Part shown: one piece after another, positions 8,069 through 13,665 of the stretch
How positions within the stretch are numbered: the first letter of the stretch is position 1
Layout: each line of letters starts with the position of its first letter
DNA from: a virus
Reading direction: 5' to 3' (one strand)
IMG/VR virus record: IMGVR_UViG_3300009185_000123
Span: 1 to 21,728 of that record
Length of the DNA: 21,728 nucleotides
Program-made: the position numbers and the translations under genes
The notes under the pieces: model-generated
Databases searched by the model: none
What the model was told of the DNA's origin: nothing
What the model saw: only the letters and a program-made list of their open reading frames with translations

Positions 8069-8572
8069 TTATCTATAAATTCTACGGCCGACCTTTATGT
8101 CTTGAGGTAACTCGCCTAAGCTCGTACAGCGGAATAGGTTTAAGTCGCCGTCAACCACTAGCCCAGCCGGTAAACTTGTTAGCGAGGTACACCCGTTTAA
8201 GAATAGGTCTCTGCCAACGATTAAGCCCTGAGGTAGACTCTTTAAGCGGGTACAGCCATATAGGCTTAAGCTGCCGCTAACAGTTAACTCATCAGGTAAA
8301 CTCTCTAAGCTGTTACACCAATTTAGGTTTAAGTCTCCGCCAACCTCTAGGCCAGCCGGTAAACTTTTTAGCAGGGTGGAGTCAGCTAGGTCTAGGCTGC
8401 CAACTCCAGAGTAGTGCAGAATCGCTTGTTCAGCCCTCATCAGTCTCTTTATCTCTCTAAATTCCTGATCTGAAACGACTCCTATTCCATGAAGCTCCTG
8501 AGCACTGGCAAGGTCCTCAACCGATACGGTTTTCCAGTCCTCAAATTTTTCATATAGTTTAATGTATTTCAT
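8069..8572 (-). CDS. Capsid-tagged LRR protein, 5 repeats (shortest)
   Basis: 167 residues: MKYIKLYEKFEDWKTVS tag/linker, helical domain (VEDLASAQELHGIGVVSDQEF), HYSGVGSLDLADSTLLK cap and only five units from residue 70, ending ELPQDIKVGRRIYR. The stretch EDLASAQELH also occurs in the second half of the fused gene at 6259-7311, suggesting recent exchange between them. This is the minimal member, useful for defining the core architecture: tag, helical domain, first-strand cap, repeats and C-cap. Confidence 0.85.
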   Translation of the reverse strand: MKYIKLYEKFEDWKTVSVEDLASAQELHGIGVVSDQEFREIKRLMRAEQAILHYSGVGSLDLADSTLLKSLPAGLEVGGDLNLNWCNSLESLPDELTVSGSLSLYGCTRLKSLPQGLIVGRDLFLNGCTSLTSLPAGLVVDGDLNLFRCTSLGELPQDIKVGRRIYR

Positions 8573-8579
8573 TATCTTT

Positions 8580-9158
8580 CTATCTTAAAATTTGGCCGCC
8601 TACCCTTAGGTCTTGAGGTAACTCGGCTAGGGAGGTACAGTCTCTTAAATTTAAGTCGCCCATAACCACTAGTCCAGCAGGTAAACTCGTTAGTGAGGTA
8701 CAGCCGCCTAGCGATAAAAAGCCTAACACTTTTAACCCAGCCGGTAGACTCCTTAAGCCCGTACACCCGTTTGCATAAAAGTCTCCCATCACTTTGAATC
8801 CAGCAGGTAAACTCCTTAAGCCTGTGCAGTCAACAATATTTAAACCTCCTCCAGGTTTTAAACCAGCAGGTAAACTCTCTAATCCAGTACAGCCGCTTAG
8901 AGTTAAGTAGCCAGTAACGGTTAAGTCGGCAGGTAAATGTGTTAGACCCGTGCAGCCTCTTAAATTAGCGGACCCATTAACCTTTAATCCAGCGGGTAAA
9001 CTCTTTAGCAGGGTACAGCCATCTAAGTTTAAGAAGCTCGACCCGAATTCAACACAGTTACGAAGTTGTTCCTCAGCCGCTTTTAGTTTTTTAAGCTCTG
9101 CACCTTCCACAGCTTCGGTAATTAAGTTAAATGAACGATATGGGGTTAGGTACTTCAT
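8580..9158 (-). CDS. Capsid-tagged LRR protein with a different N-terminus, 7 repeats
   Basis: 192 residues. The N-terminus MKYLTPYRSFNLITE|A is closer to the non-LRR tagged proteins (ITE cleavage site). It lacks the LHxIGVVS helical domain, keeping only a short ELKKLKAAEEQLRN segment that aligns with its end. SFLNLDGCTLLK starts the solenoid, and seven units follow from residue 53 to an ELPQDLRVGGQILR cap. It is the first LRR gene after 9163-10116 in transcription order, 4 bases downstream, so it is probably in the same operon. The missing domain suggests that the tag and the repeats are interchangeable modules. Confidence 0.85.
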   Translation of the reverse strand: MKYLTPYRSFNLITEAVEGAELKKLKAAEEQLRNCVEFGSSFLNLDGCTLLKSLPAGLKVNGSANLRGCTGLTHLPADLTVTGYLTLSGCTGLESLPAGLKPGGGLNIVDCTGLRSLPAGFKVMGDFYANGCTGLRSLPAGLKVLGFLSLGGCTSLTSLPAGLVVMGDLNLRDCTSLAELPQDLRVGGQILR

Positions 9159-9162
9159 GGTT

Positions 9163-10116
9163 TTAAAAAGAATAACTACGATTTACCATAACGTTTTCTT
9201 CAGCAACCGGATCATATATAGAAAATTCAATTTTACCACCATGATAAAGTTGATAATCGACGTTATAAGTTGGATTAATTTCTTTTACTTTTATGTCTGC
9301 CACAAACGCAACATTATTTAAATACTCTCGAGGCTCTTCTTCAGGAATAAAAGAGTCTGCAGCCTGTGACCATGCATCGCTTAATATTTCGTCAAATGTA
9401 TCTTCAGAAATATCAAGATTTTCTTTTAATAGCCTACGATATCTGCGTGATACAGTTTCGGTTACTGAGTCTGTAAGTAATGGGCTGGTTGGGTCTACTA
9501 TAAAATAAAAGCCGGCAGCCGCAAACTCGCCGCGGTTCATTGGTATTTCGGTACCATCAATACTCGCTCCACCTGGAAATAGTGTAATTAGGCTAAGTGC
9601 CTTTTTGCCATTGGTTAGTGTACCTAGTTCAGCAGTAATTAAATTTACTCGGCTGGTTGGTTTTCTTTTACCTGGGGCTATTTTAACAGCCTCTTTTCTT
9701 CCATCGGGCATTGTGTAATCCTGCATCATAGCTACTTCCTCTGGCCCGGCCTTTGCTACACCCATTTCTCCAACCTTACCGCCATTAGCGGCTAACCATT
9801 TTACTCGGCCACTGGCCTCTTCGGTTGGTGGAGTATTAAGTAATTTTTTAGCAACCTGTCTAAGGTCTACACCGGTTTTGAATAATGAACCTGGTTTTGC
9901 CCCATCTAAGTGTCTTTCCGCAATATGACCGGCTGTCTCTTCAGAAAAAAGTAGGACAAAATTATCTGCTTCAATTAGGTCTGACCCGGTTGCTTTTACT
10001 TTACCTTTTAAAAATTCATTTTTGTCTATTAGAGCCTGGATCTCTTGTGAAATATCTGCGGCTTCAGTATGTGATTCATTGATATATTGACTAAACAATT
10101 TAATATGTTTCGGCAT
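9163..10116 (-). CDS. Capsid-tagged protein, possible injected effector
   Basis: 317 residues, no family assigned. Tag MPKHIKLFSQYINE|S at residues 1-14 (INE site). Residues 52-150 contain FVLLFSEETAGHIAERHLDG, then a Lys/Gly-rich middle and RVNLITAELGTL. The order (a strand, HIxxRH, then strands with VNLIT and LSLITLFPG) vaguely resembles BECR-type nuclease toxins found in phages, but this is a pattern guess and no active site is proven. The C-terminal third is acidic, with many aromatic residues. It heads the minus-strand LRR group; a GATAAATA box lies 19-26 bases upstream. Its left neighbour is an LRR gene. On its right is the divergent GC-rich island. Confidence 0.7.
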   Translation of the reverse strand: MPKHIKLFSQYINESHTEAADISQEIQALIDKNEFLKGKVKATGSDLIEADNFVLLFSEETAGHIAERHLDGAKPGSLFKTGVDLRQVAKKLLNTPPTEEASGRVKWLAANGGKVGEMGVAKAGPEEVAMMQDYTMPDGRKEAVKIAPGKRKPTSRVNLITAELGTLTNGKKALSLITLFPGGASIDGTEIPMNRGEFAAAGFYFIVDPTSPLLTDSVTETVSRRYRRLLKENLDISEDTFDEILSDAWSQAADSFIPEEEPREYLNNVAFVADIKVKEINPTYNVDYQLYHGGKIEFSIYDPVAEENVMVNRSYSF

Positions 10117-10344
10117 GGGTTCTTATTTTTTTATTATTTATCTTCTTTATTGCCCAGGTTCTGGCTCTTTTTGTGCACATAAACACAGGTGCGCGCCTAC
10201 CCTTACAATATAAAATATACCTAAACTATACACTATACCAGGTCTACCTATCAGAAAAAAAAAGAAATATACCAGGCTACCTAGCCAGGTACCAGACCCT
10301 CAACCCTATTCAAGATACCCGTCTACACTAGCCTGCAGACCGGG
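10117..10344. other. Intergenic DNA between divergent genes, compositional transition
   Basis: No gene seen. This stretch separates the minus-strand start at 10116 from the 58-bp array. It passes from AT-rich phage-like DNA to GC-rich island DNA. It contains GGTACC- and CCAGG-rich stretches and two runs of A/T (near 10205-10245 and 10252-10270) that could hold promoters for the plus-strand gene, but no clear consensus is visible. Confidence 0.5.
10135..10142 (-). promoter_or_regulatory. T4-late-like promoter box, candidate
   Basis: The minus strand reads GATAAATA, 19-26 bases upstream of the ATG at 10116. The position suits a late promoter with a short leader. Only the -10-type box can be judged, as T4 late promoters have no -35. 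Confidence 0.35.
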
Positions 10345-10586
10345 ACTAGGGAGTACCTGGTACCTGTATAGAACAGACTCTAACCGGACCCGGCCCAGTG
10401 GGACTAGGGAGTCCCGGCCAGCCCGGACCAGCCGGCCCAGGAGCAATCTGCCCAGGTGGGACTAGGGAGTAAACCGGACCCTTGCCCCGGCCACCGGACC
10501 CCAACCTGACCAGGTGGGACTAGGGAGTACCCCGGCCGGGCTCTGTCCTGTGGGTACCAACCCGGCTTGCTCAAAGACTAGGGAGT
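10345..10586 (+). repeat. Five ACTAGGGAGT copies at exact 58-bp spacing
   Basis: ACTAGGGAGT starts at 10345, 10403, 10461, 10519 and 10577, so all four intervals are exactly 58. The 48-base segments between copies are GC-rich and differ from one another, apart from a short shared left flank. Copies 3 and 4 extend to CCAGGTGGGACTAGGGAGT, copy 2 is one base shorter in that flank and copy 1 has CCGGG. All array copies have G before ACTAG, whereas the dispersed copies have T. The array ends 140 bases before the recombinase-like gene and points the same way. It is probably a multi-site binding or regulatory platform. The repeats are far too short for a CRISPR. Confidence 0.85.
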
Positions 10587-10726
10587 ACGGTGGCCCTCGA
10601 CTCCGCGGCTCTACCGGATTCCCAGGGGTCTCGAGGGTTCCCGGCAGTTGGACACTAGTAGCAGGCTGCGGGACACGGGCAGGCCAGGCTTCCCGACAGG
10701 TAGCCGAGGCCCAGATAGATAAAACC

Positions 10727-11362
10727 ATGGAAGAAGAAGAAATAGGGTCCCTGAAGCCTTTTCCGTCAGGGGAGTTGATGTATAAGAAGGATGCAGCCAA
10801 GTTTGCTGGGGTCTCGTTGAAGACACTGGAGGGTTATGTAGCTAAGGGTGTAATAAACAAGTGGAAGAATATTGTAAACGGCCGGACCTACTATGACAAG
10901 CAGGAGCTCTTGAAGATGATAGGCAGTCGCTTGCCGCAGAAGAGGCTCGTGATCGCCTACTGCCGGGCAGCACCGTTCCCGGATCGAGGAGCGGCCGGGG
11001 TTTCGGTACTGGCCAGGTTACAGGCACAGACGGACCGGGTACTCGGATATTGTACCGCAGCTGGGGTCCGGGTTGACGAGATAATCCAAGATACGGGTAA
11101 GGCTGGTAGCCTAGCTGGCCGATCAGGTCTCGATAGGCTCTTTGAGACCGTGCTTCGCAAGCAGGTAAGTATGGTTATAGTTGAGACTCCGGACCGGCTG
11201 GCCAGGTTTGCAGGTGCCGAGATTCTAGAGAGATTCCTGACCTGGCACGGTGTTGAACTGCATATAATACAGAAAGGATTACATCTAGAAGAGTACAGGG
11301 AAGAATTAAAAGAGGATCTATCTTATCTTATATTAGAGTCAAGAGCCCTGATTGGGGATTAA
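10727..11362 (+). CDS. IS607-TnpA-like HTH/serine-recombinase protein lacking the catalytic serine
   Basis: 211 residues from ATG 10727 (A-rich AAAACC leader); an alternative ATG at 10778 gives MYKKDAAKFAGVS and 194 residues, closer to the family's usual start. The frame is also open through the array, but that extension looks non-coding. Domain 1 is a MerR-like HTH (AKFAGVSLKTLEGYVAKGVI, then NGRTYYDKQEL). Domain 2 is a resolvase fold: RLVIAYCRAAPF, GVSVLARLQAQ, DTGKAGSLAGRSGLDRLF, ETPDRLARFAG and GVELHII. Where the family has Y-A-R-V-S, this protein has Y-C-R-A-A, so the nucleophilic Ser is missing. The Arg of AGRSGL and the DRLARF motif remain. There is no TnpB partner. It is the only plus-strand gene here and GC-rich, so it was probably acquired. 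It may act as a DNA-binding protein for the adjacent array (inference). Confidence 0.85.
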   Translation: MEEEEIGSLKPFPSGELMYKKDAAKFAGVSLKTLEGYVAKGVINKWKNIVNGRTYYDKQELLKMIGSRLPQKRLVIAYCRAAPFPDRGAAGVSVLARLQAQTDRVLGYCTAAGVRVDEIIQDTGKAGSLAGRSGLDRLFETVLRKQVSMVIVETPDRLARFAGAEILERFLTWHGVELHIIQKGLHLEEYREELKEDLSYLILESRALIGD

Positions 11363-11388
11363 CCGGATTTAGGAAATATTCTTTTTAT

Positions 11389-11841
11389 TTATAAAAATTT
11401 CAAACATTTAACTTTACCGTCAGTCGTTGTGTATATTACAAAGTTTACACCATTACCATCATAAAATCCAATACTCGGACTTTCAGGATTATAATTATTA
11501 TCAGCTGGAGTTTTCTGTATTTCCGCAAACATATTTTTTGCAGTCTCACTAATAATGTCACCCGCTACCATAAATTGTGAGTTAATTATACCTGGAACGC
11601 CAGTACAATCCCATACATAATTAACACCATTAAACGTACCTCCAAAACTGGAGGCGTTATAGTTTCCCTTAAATTGTTCGGATGACATCATTGCAGGTGT
11701 TACATTTTTTATTCCCTCAGATGCAACTTTATTTATAATAGGTTTTATATTTTGGTTTACGGCCTGGTCGGTTGGCTCCGCTGGCATGATAGCAGCTTCA
11801 AATCCTTCATTCACAAACTGTTCAAATAATTTTAATTTCAT
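11389..11841 (-). CDS. Capsid-tagged protein of unknown function
   Basis: 150 residues. Tag MKLKLFEQFVNE|GF (VNE site). A linker rich in Ala/Pro (AAIMPAEPTDQAV) is followed by a single compact domain with many Gly, Asn and aromatic residues (ASSFGGTFNGVNYVWDCTG, SIGFYDGNGVNFVIYTTTDG), predicted mostly beta. I recognise no family or active site. It converges on the recombinase-like gene (26-base gap), so it belongs to the minus-strand cargo series that the island interrupts. The stop codon of the protease gene upstream lies 21 bases away, with a T-rich spacer. Confidence 0.7.
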   Translation of the reverse strand: MKLKLFEQFVNEGFEAAIMPAEPTDQAVNQNIKPIINKVASEGIKNVTPAMMSSEQFKGNYNASSFGGTFNGVNYVWDCTGVPGIINSQFMVAGDIISETAKNMFAEIQKTPADNNYNPESPSIGFYDGNGVNFVIYTTTDGKVKCLKFL

Positions 11842-11862
11842 TTCTATATTTGTTTTTTTTAT

Positions 11863-12240
11863 TTATTTTTGGAAAATTTGTGGATTTAACCGGCCGTACT
11901 CTCTGAGTATTACGGCAGCCTGACTGTTAGCCTCGTTCTCAATTGTAGATCCATCTGCTCCATCCAGTGTCTGTCCACTGTCGCGCTGGGCATGGTGTAC
12001 CAATTCATGAGCCAAGGTTCGGTACCAGTCTGCTGTTAAACGATCACCTCGCAAGACCCTGATCTCTCCGGTACGGGGATTAAATGCTCCCATTGACTTT
12101 ACGGACTCGGCCTCGGCATGGTCATCAGTTACAATAATAACTGGTTTAGATGTCCACTGTAGTTTACTCCAGCAAAATTGACAAAACTGTTCAACTTCTG
12201 TTGTTGCCTGCCACTCACTTGACTCCTTGATATATTTCAT
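11863..12240 (-). CDS. Small HExxH zinc metalloprotease-like protein
   Basis: 125 residues. The motif AHELVHHAQ gives H78-E79-L80-V81-H82, the zinc-binding and catalytic motif of gluzincin-type peptidases. ENEAN at 101-105 offers Glu101 or Glu103 as third zinc ligand. Upstream, GAFNPRTGEIRVLRGD (strands) and WYRTLAHE (active-site helix) follow the order of minimal zincins such as SprT or ImmA-like domains, but I cannot assign it to either. The N-terminus MKYIKESSEW resembles the LRR tag MKYIKLYESW, though without a clear (I/L)xE site, so packaging is less certain. A protein substrate is unknown; host target cleavage or virion processing are both possible. Confidence 0.75.
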   Translation of the reverse strand: MKYIKESSEWQATTEVEQFCQFCWSKLQWTSKPVIIVTDDHAEAESVKSMGAFNPRTGEIRVLRGDRLTADWYRTLAHELVHHAQRDSGQTLDGADGSTIENEANSQAAVILREYGRLNPQIFQK

Positions 12241-12296
12241 ATAGATTAAATATTTAGCGTGCCACCTGGCTGACGTCTGCTGTAACTTATTTATGT

Positions 12297-12304
12297 TATT
12301 TATA
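12297..12304 (-). promoter_or_regulatory. T4-late-like promoter box TATAAATA
   Basis: The minus strand carries an exact TATAAATA, the T4 late promoter consensus, 57 bases upstream of the protease ATG, with a second ATAAATA just downstream of it. It is outside coding sequence, which makes it the best late-promoter candidate in the window. Confidence 0.42.
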
Positions 12305-12446
12305 TCCCATAAAAACCCGTTTTGTTTATAAATTCACATAGCGAACCTGGTCCGGAGTTCTCCCCAGCTCGAGCGGAGGTCCAGAACCCATGGGGGTCGG
12401 CACGGGCCCGGGGCTGCAAACTGTAGTCCACTAGCGGATAGAGCCC

Positions 12447-12473
12447 AAAAAAGGGAACCATTACGGTTCCCTC
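12447..12473 (-). terminator. Rho-independent terminator after the DUF932-like gene
   Basis: A perfect 7-bp stem GGGAACC/GGTTCCC (12453-12459 with 12465-12471) and a 5-base loop are followed on the minus strand by six T residues (12447-12452). It lies 29 bases beyond the stop codon of the minus-strand gene at 12502. Confidence 0.85.
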
Positions 12474-12501
12474 TTCATTGCTAACCAATTAACCAATTAA
12501 C

Positions 12502-13617
12502 CTAGATAGCAGCTAAGCTTGCGTGTTCAAGGTCCCAGCTCTTTGCAAAAAGATTTCCACCTTCTACTTTAAACTTTTTAGGGGCTTGAAAATTAAATGT
12601 TGTTGCATGACTTCCAATCCATGTTAACTCGTTAACCAGATCCCAAACGCTTGAGTCAGTTTTGATAAACTTTTTCTGAGCATCGGTTAAGAACTGTGGA
12701 TTGTGGCCATTTTTAAAAATTCGTTTTGATGTGATATCAAACTCTGGAAAGAACTGTTGTTGAGCGGCTCTGATATAGTGCGACTCGACATTTACATCCT
12801 CATCATGAATTTGACCAATTACAGAGTTCATTACTCTTTCAAGTTCTCCATAGCTTGCCTTTGTTCGGATTGCGCCTTCAAGACGGGTTTCAAAAGTTCG
12901 TGGTACAAAACCGGCTTTAGACCAACCTGTCATACTCTCTAATAGTTTACGAAAGGCATCTTGACCTTGGCCAAATTCAAAAGCCGTATTTAAGTTACGG
13001 GCGACCGCACCATTTGCACAACTTAGTCTCAAGAAGAAGTCATCCACTCTGGAATTTGTTGCTGAATTTACCAGTGATACTCCAAATCTGAATACCTCGT
13101 CCTTACCGATTTTATCGAAACCTACTTGACTGCCATGGATAAGGTTTATACTTACACCTCCACCACTATTGTCAATTGACTCAACATGCATATCAGGTAC
13201 TTCATTAAGAATAAGCCCAGCCGTATCGAATAGGGTTTCATTTGATAGTCTGTGATACTTATCAGCCTTTACAATATTGGTTACTTCTTTTGCATTACCA
13301 TCACCGATTAACAAAAACTCTTTGTCACCGTCACGAGTCTCTGAATAAGACTTTACGGCCTGCAATAATTTTGTCTGTACTGAATGATCGGCATTCTTGT
13401 CCATTCGATTTAATAAACTTGTCTGTAAGTTTACAACTTGGCCAAGTCTGTTAAAAAATTTGTTTGAGACTGGGATCTTTGAGTCCCCAATCAGGATATT
13501 ACCTGTCTTTAAGGAGTTATCATCTATCTGAATATCAGATAACTTTACCTTTTTAATAAGCGGATCTTTTCCGCTACTGTCGGCTTTCGCCTTGTCAAAT
13601 TGCTCTTGTGAAATCAT
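12502..13617 (-). CDS. DUF932-like phage/plasmid protein
   Basis: 371 residues, soluble. The central part, FRFGVSLVNSATNSRVDDFFLRLSCANGAVARN (about 177-208), matches the pattern of the DUF932 family of phage and plasmid proteins (a strand, then R-L-x-C-x-N-G). GDGNAKEVTNIVKADKYHRLSNETLFD (105-131) resembles the family's earlier V-T-x-x-Y-x-x-x-x-N section. The biochemical role of DUF932 is not established. The neighbouring RadA-like ATPase (48 bases upstream) suggests a shared unit in DNA metabolism. The gene ends with TAG and a strong terminator, so this is the end of an operon. Confidence 0.65.
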   Translation of the reverse strand: MISQEQFDKAKADSSGKDPLIKKVKLSDIQIDDNSLKTGNILIGDSKIPVSNKFFNRLGQVVNLQTSLLNRMDKNADHSVQTKLLQAVKSYSETRDGDKEFLLIGDGNAKEVTNIVKADKYHRLSNETLFDTAGLILNEVPDMHVESIDNSGGGVSINLIHGSQVGFDKIGKDEVFRFGVSLVNSATNSRVDDFFLRLSCANGAVARNLNTAFEFGQGQDAFRKLLESMTGWSKAGFVPRTFETRLEGAIRTKASYGELERVMNSVIGQIHDEDVNVESHYIRAAQQQFFPEFDITSKRIFKNGHNPQFLTDAQKKFIKTDSSVWDLVNELTWIGSHATTFNFQAPKKFKVEGGNLFAKSWDLEHASLAAI

Positions 13618-13665
13618 GGTTATCTTGGTTTTTTTGGTTTATATTAATATACTATTTAGTTAAAC

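Larger units (their letters stand above)
2270..9158 (-). repeat. Tandem LRR gene family with 63-bp coding repeats
   Basis: Eight LRR genes lie head to tail, interrupted only by the lysozyme gene at 4662-5507. In the seven genes from 3256 to 9158 I count 57 units of 21 residues, each normally 63 bp. The consensus is S-L-P-A-G-L-(K/V)-V-G-G-x-L-x-L-x-G-C-T-(S/G)-L-x. The six full-length members also share a helical domain of about 50 residues after the tag. The C-terminal cap is usually ELPQDL-KVGG-QIYR. Several junctions are nearly identical (stop TAA, then ATGAT, then ATG), as expected from unequal crossing-over that duplicated whole genes. Lengths vary by whole units (5 to 11 repeats). The LPxxL form recalls YopM/IpaH-type bacterial LRRs, but no ligase or other catalytic domain is attached. 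Confidence 0.9.
12241..12501. other. Intergenic region with an unusually GC-rich core
   Basis: No convincing gene. About 12340-12446 is very GC-rich (for example CACGGGCCCGGGGCTG) inside AT-rich surroundings, like the island at 10345. A minus-strand frame of 62 codons runs 12300-12488 but reads through the terminator hairpin and has no family. The left part has two ATAAATA boxes that may serve the protease gene; the right part holds the terminator of the DUF932-like gene. The core could be a structured RNA or the remnant of an insertion. Confidence 0.5.

Noticed and set aside
3256-9158. Diversity-generating retroelement as the source of LRR variation
   Set aside because: Variation includes whole-unit changes and substitutions of all kinds, and no reverse transcriptase or template repeat is present in the window.
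2466-9321. Several plus-strand ORFs of 60-200 codons across the LRR genes
   Set aside because: They are antisense shadows kept open by the 63-bp repeat period. Their translations are the same repetitive string in each case, and the minus frame has the tag, domains and caps.
10345-10586. CRISPR array
   Set aside because: The shared part is only 10 bases (19 at best between two copies), there are no cas genes nearby, and the same 10-mer occurs inside genes.
10514-10726. Longer N-terminus of the recombinase-like protein through the array
   Set aside because: The frame is open, but the translation is low-complexity Gly/Pro/Arg/Cys from the repeats, and the HTH domain begins well after the ATG at 10727.
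12300-12488. 62-codon minus-strand ORF
   Set aside because: It starts upstream of and runs through the terminator hairpin, its composition is that of GC-rich noncoding DNA, and it has no recognisable family.
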